This document shows, one piece after another, positions 51,830 to 60,956 of a stretch of 64,000 bases of DNA; the stretch's first letter is position 1, and every line of letters starts with the position of its first letter. The notes beneath the pieces are model-generated. The model made no database searches. It was not told where the DNA came from and worked only from the letters and a program-made list of their open reading frames with translations. The stretch is from Gemmata massiliana (GTDB lineage: Bacteria; Planctomycetota; Planctomycetia; Gemmatales; Gemmataceae). A program made the position numbers and the translations under genes. Location of the stretch: assembly GCF_901538265.1 (NCBI RefSeq), contig NZ_LR593886.1:4423738-4487737 (forward strand). Direction: 5' to 3'.

Positions 51830-52252
51830 TTAAGCCGAAACTTCTCGCACCTTGACCATGCTGACGATGTTGCCTTTACCGTGGTATTCGACCTCGGTCA
51901 TGAACCCGCGCATGAGGAGCAACCCGCGCCCGCAGGGGCGCTCGAGGTTCTCGATGGCGGTGGGGTCCGGTACGTCGTCCGGGTTGAAACCGTCGCCCTC
52001 GTCGGTAATGCGGATGTCGAACCGCTCGGGCGTGATGTGGTAGACGACGAACACCCGCTTGTCGGGGTCCATCTGGTTGCCGTGCTTGATCGCGTTGACG
52101 AGCGCCTCTTCGAGCGCGAGTTTGATCGCGAAGATGTCGTGTTCCGTGTACCCCTTGGTGTGTAGCGCGCCCTCGATCAGTTCCATCACGCGGCGCGACT
52201 CGCCCAGATCGCTGGGGATGGTCAGTTCGGTGGCGGTGCGGGTAGCGCTCAT
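51830..52252 (-). CDS. Anti-sigma regulatory factor (RsbW-like Ser/Thr kinase)
   Basis: 140 residues. HATPase_c fold of the SpoIIAB/RsbW group: KLALEEALVNAIKHGNQMDP (N-box), ITDEGDGFNPDDVPDPTAIE (G1) and ERPCGRGLLLMRGFMTEVEY (G2). Such kinases phosphorylate a STAS antagonist and hold a sigma factor or other output in a partner switch. The STAS gene lies 80 bases upstream on the same strand, so the two form one unit. Confidence 0.93.
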   Translation of the reverse strand: MSATRTATELTIPSDLGESRRVMELIEGALHTKGYTEHDIFAIKLALEEALVNAIKHGNQMDPDKRVFVVYHITPERFDIRITDEGDGFNPDDVPDPTAIENLERPCGRGLLLMRGFMTEVEYHGKGNIVSMVKVREVSA

Positions 52253-52332
52253 ACTTGGAAGCCGCGAGAACCGGCGAAACGAAGCGCGGGGTCGAACGAA
52301 CGCGACCCCGCGTGCGACCTGGTGCGGTTGGG

Positions 52333-52698
52333 TTAGAACCCCTGAAGCCCGGCCTGTTCGTCCGGGAAGATGGTGAGGATCTTGTCCAGTTTGGTGATCT
52401 TGAACACGTCGAGGATGTCCTTAGCAATCTTACACAACACCAGCTTGCCCTGAACGGCCTGGAGCTTGCGGTGCAACGTGATCAGCTTGCCGAGCGCGGC
52501 ACTGGACATGAACTCGACGTTGCCGAAGTTGAGCAGCACCTTCCGACGGCCGAGCTCGTCGACCAGCCGGAACAGGTCGTCACCGATCATCTGGATGTTC
52601 TGCTCGTCCAGGATCTTCTTGTCGACGAAATTGACGACCGCGATGTCCCCGATGTCCTCGACTTCGAGCCGGCGACGGCGGGGCGGTTGGGACGCCAT
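52333..52698 (-). CDS. STAS-domain anti-sigma factor antagonist
   Basis: 121 residues from the ATG at 52698 (MASQPPRRRRLEVED), preceded by an SD-like GAGG; the longer frame to 52839 has no family support. STAS fold: IAVVNFVDKKILDEQNIQMI, LLNFGNVEFMSSAALGKLIT with the phosphorylatable Ser in EFMSSAALGKL, and KLVLCKIAKDILDVFKITKL. Partner of the RsbW-like kinase downstream: unphosphorylated it would bind the kinase and free the sigma factor. The target sigma factor is not encoded next to them. Confidence 0.93.
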   Translation of the reverse strand: MASQPPRRRRLEVEDIGDIAVVNFVDKKILDEQNIQMIGDDLFRLVDELGRRKVLLNFGNVEFMSSAALGKLITLHRKLQAVQGKLVLCKIAKDILDVFKITKLDKILTIFPDEQAGLQGF

Positions 52699-53292
52699 GA
52701 GACACATCCTCAGCGAGAAGGAAAGCGAGTGCCAGCCACACGCAGCGGCGCGCGCCAACCACACGGAGTAAAGGAAATCATTCTGGTTCGAGGGCGTTCT
52801 GTCAAGTGGCACGGGGGTTTTTAACGCCCCGTCGCTCACTCACTTGCGGCCCACAACTGACTTTGCATGCGCCAATTCCAGGCGCGCGAGCAGGACCAAT
52901 TCCAGGGTGAGGGATTCAGTCTCAAGTGCCTCGCCCGGGCGCATCGGTGCGACGCACAATTCATATTTGCTACCGCAGCACCCGCGTTCTTGAACACGAA
53001 CGAAAGGTCTGTTGGCTTGACTCCGCGAGTTCCCATTCTTACTAGCGAGAGTAACACTCGGGCGGCTGTTGTGCATCCAACAATACACGCACTTCACTCA
53101 ACCGGCGCCAGAGAAATCGGAACGACCGTTCCGGGCGGCGCCGGCCGACCGTCTCGGACCCGAAAGAGATTCAGTAATTCGCACGATAATTACTCGACAC
53201 GCTTCGCATGTGAGAGGATACTGAACCCGGCATCGCGCATTAACACCGCCTTCAGGTTGGGATCGGTCGGGAATGAATGAAAGGGACCGGGA
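52699..53292. other. Intergenic stretch with a doubtful small ORF
   Basis: About 590 bases. A minus-strand frame 53097-52840 reads MRPGEALETESLTLELVLLA then RLELAHAKSVVGRK and could be a small gene, but I recognise nothing and it lacks a good ribosome site. Plus-strand frames here look random. Confidence 0.3.
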
Positions 53293-53895
53293 ATGTTTCG
53301 CTCTCCTTGGATCGGTATCGCTGGTCTGGTGCTTGTCGTGTCGGGTGTGTTCGCCGTAACCATTTGGTTCGGAGACACCACTGGCGTTAGCGGGGAAGCT
53401 CACACGGAATTCTCTCCAACACCGGCGCCCACTCGGTCCGCGATCATCCGGCTTGCTGAAGACGCGCCGGTCGTGGGCGTGTCGATTGGCGGGCGCCATC
53501 GGGCTTATGTACTACAAGCCTTTATGTCCCCGAGTACGTACATTTACAACGACATGCTCGGACCGGTTCCAGTTACGGTCGCGTTTTGCAACTTGAACAA
53601 CTGCGTGCAGGTTTATACCGCGCCCGACCGGGACAAACCGCTCGACGTCAAAGTGGTCGGCGCGGACCCGACCAACGTTCGGAGCATGTCGCTCAAAATC
53701 GGCGATTACTTGTATTCGCACCAGAGCAGTGCGCCTATCAAACTGGGCGACCCCGCGTTTCCGTACATAGTCACCGAGTACAAGCGGACGACCTGGAGCG
53801 AGTGGCGGAAGGGGCACCCCGACACGGACCTGTACCTCGGGAACCTTCCGCTCGCGCCGCCGGACGAGACCACGCCGCTCGCCCCGCGTCCGTGA
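53293..53895 (+). CDS. Membrane-anchored protein resembling DUF3179
   Basis: 200 residues with one N-terminal membrane helix (IGIAGLVLVVSGVFAVTIWF). The body reads GVSIGGRHRAYVLQAFMSPS, YNDMLGPVPVTVAFCNLNNC and YLYSHQSSAPIKLGDPAFPY, which is reminiscent of DUF3179 (AYP-x-L...NDxLGxxPVxVTYCPLCN), though only one of the usual Cys pair spacings (C-N-L-N-N-C) is kept. Likely exposed outside the cytoplasm. Function unknown; DUF3179 assignment is moderate. Confidence 0.7.
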   Translation: MFRSPWIGIAGLVLVVSGVFAVTIWFGDTTGVSGEAHTEFSPTPAPTRSAIIRLAEDAPVVGVSIGGRHRAYVLQAFMSPSTYIYNDMLGPVPVTVAFCNLNNCVQVYTAPDRDKPLDVKVVGADPTNVRSMSLKIGDYLYSHQSSAPIKLGDPAFPYIVTEYKRTTWSEWRKGHPDTDLYLGNLPLAPPDETTPLAPRP

Positions 53896-53904
53896 TCTCC
53901 GCCG

Positions 53905-54975
53905 CTACGGGAGCAGAATCCCCTTCAGCTCGAACGGCACTTTCAACTCGACGAGCGGTGCGGGTGTCTCGTAGACGAGCTTCCAACCCTTAGTGGTGGG
54001 CGCGCTGAAGCCGTTCTTCGGGTCTTCCTTGTACCGGTGGATCACGACGAGCGGTGTCGCGCGGTCGGGCGCGGGGATCTCGTAGTCGTCGAGCACCACC
54101 GCCTTGCCGTCGGGCGAGCGCAGGAGCAACCGGTTGTCGCGCAACCACCACTCTCCCTCGAAGCTCTGGAACGTTGGCTGACCCGCGGGGTAGTTGACTT
54201 CGACTGCAATTTCCCACGAATCACCCTTCTTCTGCACGCGTTTCAGTACCGCGGACACGCCGTCCTGCTTCTGAGCGTCCGGCAGTTTCCCGTCCGGCAC
54301 ATCGAACGCGAACGCGAGCAACCGGTCGGCAGCAGTCACCGTGAATTCGCCGGTCAGGGCGGTGATCTGTTCGGTCTTGCGCGTCAACCCGTTAAGACGC
54401 ACTTTCATTTCGCTCGTGGAGTTGGTAGGGAGTGTCTTCCCGGCCCCGTCCTCGGCGGTGATTTTGGCCCCGGTTGGGTCCGTAACTTTGCTGATCCGCG
54501 GCGCCGCATCAATGCGATACACGCGGACGCGCGGCTCCCAGTGAACGAGTAGGCTCACTTCGTGGAAGGTCGCACCTAGTTCGAGAAGGGAGCGCCCCAC
54601 GACCTGTTGCGCGACCACGCGGAACGCTCCGTTCGTGACGGCGACCTCTTGGGACGCGCCGCGCGGAACGAGTTCGACCTTCCGCCCGCCTTCGGAAAGG
54701 GCGATCCGCGTGCGCGTTTTGTCCGCGGTTAACTGCAGTGCGGTCCAGAAGGGCGTTTTGTCGAACGTGACCGGGCACTGCGTTTTGATCGCCGCGGGCG
54801 CGACCGAGATCGGGATTTTGGACTGTTCCGACAGTCCCGCGCAGACCTCGCCGAGCACTTTGCCGGACGTGTTCCAGGTGACCGGGGTCGGGGCGAGTGC
54901 GGGCTTCGGCGGGTCGGCCGCTGGAAGTAGTGTCAGCGCGCCCAGGGGAAGAACTATAATGGATAGAAGTCGCAC
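53905..54975 (-). CDS. Secreted hypothetical protein, planctomycete type
   Basis: 356 residues from a GTG at 54975, which starts a signal peptide (VRLLSIIVLPLGALTLLPAA); the open frame continues upstream to 56064 antisense to aceE, but that part is a shadow. The mature N-terminus (VTWNTSGKVLGEVCAGLSEQ, then TFDKTPFWTALQLTADKTRT) looks like a secretin/TonB short N-terminal-type domain, followed by about 200 residues of beta strands (GTFHEVSLLVHWEPRVRVYR is near the centre as GATFHEVSLLVHWEPRV). I do not know the family. It is divergent from aceE. Confidence 0.75.
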   Translation of the reverse strand: MRLLSIIVLPLGALTLLPAADPPKPALAPTPVTWNTSGKVLGEVCAGLSEQSKIPISVAPAAIKTQCPVTFDKTPFWTALQLTADKTRTRIALSEGGRKVELVPRGASQEVAVTNGAFRVVAQQVVGRSLLELGATFHEVSLLVHWEPRVRVYRIDAAPRISKVTDPTGAKITAEDGAGKTLPTNSTSEMKVRLNGLTRKTEQITALTGEFTVTAADRLLAFAFDVPDGKLPDAQKQDGVSAVLKRVQKKGDSWEIAVEVNYPAGQPTFQSFEGEWWLRDNRLLLRSPDGKAVVLDDYEIPAPDRATPLVVIHRYKEDPKNGFSAPTTKGWKLVYETPAPLVELKVPFELKGILLP

Positions 54976-55116
54976 GGCGGTCCTCGGTTCGAGCGGGGGC
55001 GGCCCGGTCGTGTAGACGACCCGGAAGCCCACACCTATCCTAATCTTGCACCACGAGCCGAGCCACCCGCGGTCCGCCCCGCCTCGATTCTTGCTCGCTA
55101 CACGAGGATTTCGCCG

Positions 55117-57888
55117 ATGCTCGTCACTCCGGACGTGTTGGCTCTGAATAGCGCCCGACTTCCCGAAGACGTTGACCCGCAGGAAACGACCGAGTGGCTC
55201 GAAGCAATGGAGGCCGTGCTGAAACACGGCGGACCGGAGCGGGCCAAGTTCCTTCTCGAAACGCTCATTGCGGTGACCGATCGTGCCGGGGCGAAAATGC
55301 CCGGCGGGGTCACAACACCTTACGTCAACACAATTCCTGTAGAAGATCAACCGACATTCCCCGGTGACCGGGCGCTCGAGCGGAAGATCAAAAGCATCGT
55401 CCGCTGGAACGCGATGGCGATGGTACAGAAGGCAAACAAGAACACCAACGTCGGTGGCCACATCGGAACTTTTGCCAGTGCCGCCACGCTCTACGAAGTC
55501 GGCTTCAATCACTTCTTCCACGGTCGGTCGGCCGATCACCCCGGCGATGTTGTTTTCTTCCAGGGGCACGCCAGCCCGGGCATGTATTCGCGAGCTTTCG
55601 TTGAGGGGCGGCTGGATGAAACGAAACTGAACAACTTCCGCCAGGAACTGAAGCCCGGCGGTGGGATCTCGAGCTACCCGCACCCGTGGCTCATGCCGGA
55701 CTTCTGGCAGTACCCGACCGTCAGCATGGGCCTCGGCCCGATCATGTCCATCTACCACGCCCGGTACAACCGCTACCTCCGGGACCGCGAGCTTGCGAAG
55801 ACGGACCTCGCTCGCGTGTGGGCGTTCCTCGGCGACGGCGAGTGCGACGAGCCGGAGTCGCTCGGCGCGATCAGCCTCGCCGGGCGCGAGAAGCTCGACA
55901 ACCTCACCTGGGTCATCAACTGCAATCTTCAGCGGCTCGATGGCCCTGTGCGGGGCAACTCGAAGATCATTCAGGAACTCGAGGGCATCTTCCGCGGCGC
56001 CGGCTGGAACGTCATCAAGGTGATCTGGGGGACTGACTGGGACGAGTTGCTCAAGAATGACCACACTGGCGCACTAGCTCGTCGCATGATGGAAGTGGTA
56101 GACGGCGAATACTGTGACTACGTCGGGCGCGATATGCGAACGGCCGAAGAAAAAGTCACACACGCGAAAAAATCTGACGTCATCACCGACGAAGAGGACG
56201 CCGATCGCCGCGGCGCGTACATCCGCGACACGTTCTTTAACACGCCCGAACTCAAATCTCTCGTCGAGCACCTGTCGAACAAGGACATCGCGGGGCTGAA
56301 ACGCGGTGGGCACGACCCGCTGAAGGTGTACGCGGCGTACAAGGCCGCGACCGAGCACAAGGGCCAGCCGACGGTGATTCTGGTGAAGACCGTCAAGGGC
56401 TACGGCATGGCCGGCGACGGCGGGCAGGGGAAGTTCACGAATCACCAGCAGAAAAAGGTCGCCATCAAGGAGTTCCGCGACCGCTTCGAGCTGCCGATCA
56501 CCGACGACCAACTCGAACACATCCCCTTCTATCGGCCGGCCGACGACAGCCCGGAAATGAAGTATATGAAGGCTCGTCGGGCGGCCCTCGGCGGCCCACA
56601 GCCGTTCCGCAACAACGAGTTCATTCCATGCCAGCCACCGGAGCGCAAGGGCTTCGAGCGCCAGTATGAGGCTACGATTCAGGGGAAGCCCATCTCTACT
56701 ACGTTCGCGTGGGTGAACCTGATGACCGCGATTTGCCGCGATCCGCACATCGGCAAGTTGCTCGTCCCGATCGTTCCCGACGAGGGACAGACGTTCGGGA
56801 TGCCGCCGATGTACAAGACGTTCGGCATGTACTCGTCCGTGGGGCAGACGTACACCCCCGTCGATAAGGGGTCGTACACCGAGTATCGCGAGTCGAAGAC
56901 CGGCCAGATCCTGCAAGAGGGGATCAACGAGGCCGGGAGCATGGCGAGTTGGATCGCGGCCGGCACCGCGTACAGCACGCACGGCGTGAACACGATCCCG
57001 TTCTACATCTACTACTCGATGTTCGGGTTCCAGCGCATCGGCGACCTCGCGTGGGCTGCGGCCGACGCCCGCACCCGCGGGTTCCTGATGGGCGGCACCG
57101 CCGGGCGCACCACGATCAACGGCGAGGGGCTCCAACACGAGGACGGGCACAGCCACCTGATGGCCATGACCATCCCGACGTGCCGCACCTACGACCCGGC
57201 CTTCGCCTACGAACTCGCGGTGATCGTCGAAGAAGGCATCAACGCGATGTACGTGCGAAACGAGGAGTGCTTCTACTACCTCACTGTTTACAACGAAGCG
57301 TATGAGATGCCCGCGATGCCCGGCGAGCACGTGCGCGAGGGGATCATCCGCGGGCTGTATTCGGTGAAGAGCGTGAAGCCCGCCAGCGCGAAGCTCGAAG
57401 TGCAACTCGTCGGCAGCGGCGTCATTCTGAACGAGGCGCTACGGGCGCAGCAGATCCTGGCCGAGAAGTACAACATCGCCAGCACGGTCTACAGCGCGAC
57501 CAGCTACCAGATGCTCCGCAAGGACGCGATCGAGTGCGAGCGCCACAACCGCCTGCACCCGGACGCGACCAAGAAGGTGCCGTTCGTGGCGCAAGTGCTC
57601 GGTGGCACGAACGGGCCGATCATTGCGACGAGCGACTACATGCGGGCGCTGCCAGAAACGGTCGCCCCGTACCTGAACGGCCGGATGCTCGCGCTGGGGA
57701 CCGACGGGTTCGGCCGCTCGGAAACCCGCAAGGCGCTGCGCCGGTTCTTCGAGGTGGACGCGGAAAACGTCACGGTCGCGGCGCTGTACTCGCTGTTCCA
57801 ACAGGGGCAGCTCGACCCCGGCACGGTGAAGAAGGCGATCGCGGACCTGGGTATCGACCCGGACGCCGCGCACCCGTGGACCATCTGA
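55117..57888 (+). CDS. aceE: Pyruvate dehydrogenase E1 component, homodimeric type
   Basis: 923 residues, near the 887 of E. coli AceE. N-terminus DVDPQETTEWLEAMEAVLKH, then NTIPVEDQPTFPGDRALERK. TPP-binding motif GDGECDEPESLGAISLAGRE with ITWVINCNLQRLDGPVRGN-like continuation (seen as NLTWVINCNLQRLDG). Substrate and TPP contacts include GHIGTFASAATLYEVGFNHF and the C-terminal GEGLQHEDGHSHLMAMTIPT. It decarboxylates pyruvate and acetylates the lipoyl groups of AceF, encoded 1 kb downstream. The start follows a GAGG-like ribosome site. No PdhR-type regulator is nearby. Confidence 0.97.
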   Translation: MLVTPDVLALNSARLPEDVDPQETTEWLEAMEAVLKHGGPERAKFLLETLIAVTDRAGAKMPGGVTTPYVNTIPVEDQPTFPGDRALERKIKSIVRWNAMAMVQKANKNTNVGGHIGTFASAATLYEVGFNHFFHGRSADHPGDVVFFQGHASPGMYSRAFVEGRLDETKLNNFRQELKPGGGISSYPHPWLMPDFWQYPTVSMGLGPIMSIYHARYNRYLRDRELAKTDLARVWAFLGDGECDEPESLGAISLAGREKLDNLTWVINCNLQRLDGPVRGNSKIIQELEGIFRGAGWNVIKVIWGTDWDELLKNDHTGALARRMMEVVDGEYCDYVGRDMRTAEEKVTHAKKSDVITDEEDADRRGAYIRDTFFNTPELKSLVEHLSNKDIAGLKRGGHDPLKVYAAYKAATEHKGQPTVILVKTVKGYGMAGDGGQGKFTNHQQKKVAIKEFRDRFELPITDDQLEHIPFYRPADDSPEMKYMKARRAALGGPQPFRNNEFIPCQPPERKGFERQYEATIQGKPISTTFAWVNLMTAICRDPHIGKLLVPIVPDEGQTFGMPPMYKTFGMYSSVGQTYTPVDKGSYTEYRESKTGQILQEGINEAGSMASWIAAGTAYSTHGVNTIPFYIYYSMFGFQRIGDLAWAAADARTRGFLMGGTAGRTTINGEGLQHEDGHSHLMAMTIPTCRTYDPAFAYELAVIVEEGINAMYVRNEECFYYLTVYNEAYEMPAMPGEHVREGIIRGLYSVKSVKPASAKLEVQLVGSGVILNEALRAQQILAEKYNIASTVYSATSYQMLRKDAIECERHNRLHPDATKKVPFVAQVLGGTNGPIIATSDYMRALPETVAPYLNGRMLALGTDGFGRSETRKALRRFFEVDAENVTVAALYSLFQQGQLDPGTVKKAIADLGIDPDAAHPWTI

Positions 57889-58164
57889 CCGGGGCGGTTC
57901 CGAATTTTGTCCCGGTGCGTGCGATCGGCGACCGATTTCGCACGTGCTATTGCCCGAATGTGTCGCAGCAAACAGCGGTCGGGACGTGCGGTGCCCACGC
58001 GCTTTGTCGAGCGGTGAGGGGCCAACGTTCCGAACGATCGGGGTTCGGCGCCACCCAATCGAAGGATTTGTCGCGGAGCACGTTCTCGCCGGAAGTCCTG
58101 ATTCCACTGTCTCCAAACCCGACGCCGGTACTTTAACGAGCCGCGTTGGTGTGAGGGCGCGCCA

Positions 58165-58704
58165 ATGGGACTCGGTCGCTGGCTGCGAAAGGTACTCGGC
58201 GGGCGGCAGCCGCGGCAAGAAATGGTGCCGTTCTTCGACCCGGACGTGGGGCGCGTGGTGCGCATTCCGGCGTCGGAATTGCGGCCCGGGACCATGCAGG
58301 TTCGGTTGCAAGGGACCGACGAGGTGGTTTGGGTGCTCGCCGAACAAGTCGAGCCGGGGGACATCAAACACGGAGAGTTCGACGAGGGCGTCCGGGATTT
58401 CATCCGAAGTATCCAGGCCGCATTCACCGAGCCACATCCGCTGTCTTTTGAGGAGTGGGAAGACGGGTTCCGGCGCGACGCGAACCCGGAGCAAGAGATC
58501 GCTCGTTGGTGGCACGCCGCGAACGTTTACACCGCGTTCACGGCCGAGGAACCGGACGCGGCCCGCCGCTACGACGTGTACCGGTGCGTCATTACGTGTC
58601 TGGCCAACGACCGGAGTGCCGTGTGGTACGTGCTCCGCCCCGAAGCGCTGAGGCGGGCGGAGGCCGAACGAGTGGTCGACCGGTTTTTCGGCAAGCGGGC
58701 CTAG
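58165..58704 (+). CDS. Hypothetical protein between aceE and aceF
   Basis: 179 residues, soluble, no signal peptide. N-terminal part is basic (GLGRWLRKVLGGRQPRQEMV); a middle segment reads VRIPASELRPGTMQVRLQGT and VWVLAEQVEPGDIKHGEFDE; the C-terminal half is helical (FRRDANPEQEIARWWHAANV, YDVYRCVITCLANDRSAVWY). I recognise no domain. Its place between the two PDH genes on the same strand might be chance or an accessory role; gaps of 276 and 177 bases argue against tight coupling. Confidence 0.75.
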   Translation: MGLGRWLRKVLGGRQPRQEMVPFFDPDVGRVVRIPASELRPGTMQVRLQGTDEVVWVLAEQVEPGDIKHGEFDEGVRDFIRSIQAAFTEPHPLSFEEWEDGFRRDANPEQEIARWWHAANVYTAFTAEEPDAARRYDVYRCVITCLANDRSAVWYVLRPEALRRAEAERVVDRFFGKRA

Positions 58705-58881
58705 CCCGGTGCTTCGGTCGAACCGGCGGAACAATAACCTGATACCAGCTAAGGCGCGAGTGTTCGGTGCCCACACCGGGCGCCGTGGGTGGCAAGACTC
58801 GACTAGTAACCTTGCACCGCGCGACCGTTCAAACAAGTTGACACCACAGTGGCGGACCGCACGCGGTTCGTAGGGGGCCTA

Positions 58882-60519
58882 ATGGACATCGTGCTTGCGA
58901 ACCCGGGCGAGGGTATTGAGGGCGGAACGGTAACGGCGGTGTTTGTGAAGGTGGGTGACGCGGTCAAGTCGGGTCAGGCTCTGGTGGAGGTGAGTACCGA
59001 CAAGGCTTCGATGGAGGTGACCGCGGAGTCGGACGGGACCGTCGAGGCGGTTCACGTGAAGCCCGGCGACAAAGTCAGCGTCGGCGGAAAACTTATCCGC
59101 GTGTCCGGTGGGGCGAAGCCGAGCGAGGCGCCCGCGCCGAAGAACCAGCCCCAACAAAAGGCGGAAGCCCCGGCCGCCCCCGCGCCTCACGCGAAGACCG
59201 AAGCGCCGACCGCGGCCGCGTCGGTCGATGTCGTGCTCGCGAACCCGGGCGAGGGTATCGAGGGCGGAACGGTAACGGCGGTGTTCGTGAAGGTGGGTGA
59301 CGCGGTCAAGTCGGGTCAGGCTCTGGTGGAGGTGAGTACCGACAAGGCTTCGATGGAGGTGACCGCGGAGTCGGACGGGACCGTCGAGGCGGTTCACGTG
59401 AAGCCCGGCGACAAAGTCAGCGTCGGCGGCAAACTCGTGACCCTCAAGGCCGCGGGCGCAACGTCGAATGCGCCAAAGGCTTCGACTCCGGTACCTGCTC
59501 AACAGACCGCACCGAAATCGGCGCCGGCCGCTTCGCAACCGCAAGCGCAGCCCGCATCGAACAACGGCAGTGCGAACGGCACCAAGACGCTCGTCCCCGC
59601 CGGACCCGCGACGCGGAAACTCGCCCGCGAACTCGGCGTCGCGCTCGGCGAGCTGAAGGGCAGCGGGCGCGAGGGCCGCGTCACGCTCGACGACCTGAAG
59701 GGCTTCGTCCGCACCGAGCGCCAGCGCGTGAAGGAGAGCGGTGGGGTGGTCGCGCCCGCCAGCGGGATCATCGTGAATGCGTTCGCACTGCCGCCGCTAC
59801 CGGACTTCGCGAAGTTCGGGCCGGTCGAGGTGACCGAGGTCGCGACGATCCGGCAAACGATCGCGAAGAACCTCACCGTCGGCTGGCGCACCATGCCGAT
59901 GGTGACCCAGCACGAACTTGCTGACATCACCGACCTCGAAGCTGGGCGCAAACGCATCGTCGACGCGCTCCCGAAGGGGAGCCCGAAGATTACGATGACG
60001 GTGCTCGCGATCAAGGCGTGCATCGCGGCCCTCAAGGAGTTCCCGCGGTTCAACAGCAGCTACGACATGAACGCGGGCAAGTTGGTCCTCAAGAAGTACT
60101 TCCACATCGGCATCGCGGTGGACACGGACGCGGGGCTGAAGGTGCCCGTGATCCGCGACGCGGACAAGAAGAGCATCCGCGACCTGGCCGCGGAGGTGTC
60201 CACCATCGCGGAGAAGGCCCGCACGAACAAGCTCACGATCGACGAGATGCGCGGCGGTACGTTCACCATCACGAACCTGGGTGGCATCGGGGGCACCGGG
60301 TTCACGCCGCTCGTGAACTACCCCGAGGTCGCGATCCTGGGGTTGTCGAAGTCTTCACTGCAACCGATCGTGCGCGACGGGCAGATCGTCGCGCGGCTCA
60401 TGATGCCGCTCTCGCTCACCTACGACCACCGCGTCATCGACGGGGCCGACGGGTGCCGGTTCACGGTTCGCCTCGCGCAGCTCTTCAGTGACCCGCTGCG
60501 GCTCCTGATGGAGACGTGA
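58882..60519 (+). CDS. aceF: Dihydrolipoamide acetyltransferase (E2) with two near-identical lipoyl domains
   Basis: 545 residues from the ATG at 58882, with AGGGGG upstream. Lipoyl domain 1 (1-77) and 2 (115-191) each have the lipoylation site STDKASMEV (Lys41, Lys155). They differ at 7 of 210 bases and by one residue. Ala/Pro linkers follow; then the E1/E3-binding domain (ATRKLARELGVALGELKGSG, then EGRVTLDDLKGFV) and the catalytic domain ending with TYDHRVIDGADG (His and Asp of the active site). It takes acetyl from AceE to CoA. The E3 gene is not in the window. A strong terminator follows. Confidence 0.96.
   Translation: MDIVLANPGEGIEGGTVTAVFVKVGDAVKSGQALVEVSTDKASMEVTAESDGTVEAVHVKPGDKVSVGGKLIRVSGGAKPSEAPAPKNQPQQKAEAPAAPAPHAKTEAPTAAASVDVVLANPGEGIEGGTVTAVFVKVGDAVKSGQALVEVSTDKASMEVTAESDGTVEAVHVKPGDKVSVGGKLVTLKAAGATSNAPKASTPVPAQQTAPKSAPAASQPQAQPASNNGSANGTKTLVPAGPATRKLARELGVALGELKGSGREGRVTLDDLKGFVRTERQRVKESGGVVAPASGIIVNAFALPPLPDFAKFGPVEVTEVATIRQTIAKNLTVGWRTMPMVTQHELADITDLEAGRKRIVDALPKGSPKITMTVLAIKACIAALKEFPRFNSSYDMNAGKLVLKKYFHIGIAVDTDAGLKVPVIRDADKKSIRDLAAEVSTIAEKARTNKLTIDEMRGGTFTITNLGGIGGTGFTPLVNYPEVAILGLSKSSLQPIVRDGQIVARLMMPLSLTYDHRVIDGADGCRFTVRLAQLFSDPLRLLMET
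58885..59436 (+). repeat. Direct repeat of 210 bp (lipoyl domain duplication)
   Basis: 58885-59094 and 59227-59436 match at 203 of 210 positions by my count; six differences are silent and one changes Ile to Val. The copies are separated by 132 bases coding for the Ala/Pro linker. The low divergence indicates a recent duplication or ongoing gene conversion. Confidence 0.9.
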
Positions 60520-60956
60520 GCCGAGGTCTTGTGATCTCCTTGTTCCGCGCGTTACACCCCAATGATTCTCGTGGCGTACTGCCCGGCTCATTGGGGTGCT
60601 TTGTTGCCACAGATTGGTGCCTTTTGTTTCCGCGTTCGATGACAGTGGGCACCATTTCTGGTTAATGCGGAGCATCAACGTGCATCTATCAGATGGTTTT
60701 TGCAGGGCAGGCTGAAGAAACGGGTAAAAATACTGCCTTTCTTCAGACAACTTCGGCAATTCGGGCGTGGTATACTTCTCGACAGTCACTTACTCCTATC
60801 CGCATTCCGCACGGTGCCGATGGCGCCGGAACTCTGGTGTACTCGTGGGCACACCTTGTCGCGGCAGCCTGGTTGAGAGGCGGAGTTGTTACCCGTTGCG
60901 GCGCACGCCGTTCGCGGGTTGAGTCGGTTGCTCCGCGGAAAGGACGGAAATGTCCG
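60520..60956. other. Intergenic stretch with terminator
   Basis: About 435 bases with the aceF terminator at 60555-60605. The remaining part to the kinase start at 60957 has an open frame (from 60693) that reads into the kinase, but its content (SAIRAWYTSRQSLTPIRIPH) is not kinase-like, and I take it as non-coding leader. Confidence 0.5.
60555..60605 (+). terminator. Intrinsic terminator
   Basis: CACCCCAATGA (60555-60565) and TCATTGGGGTG (60588-60598) form a perfect 11-bp stem with a 22-base loop, followed by CTTTGTT. Confidence 0.8.

Noticed and set aside
54976..56064. Upstream extension of the minus-strand gene at 53905 (a 719-codon open frame)
   Set aside because: It runs antisense to the 5' part of aceE, its content has no protein character, and a GTG with a signal peptide starts at 54975.
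56074..57405. 443-codon minus-strand open frame
   Set aside because: Fully antisense to aceE; long antisense frames are expected in high-GC genes with G/C at third positions.
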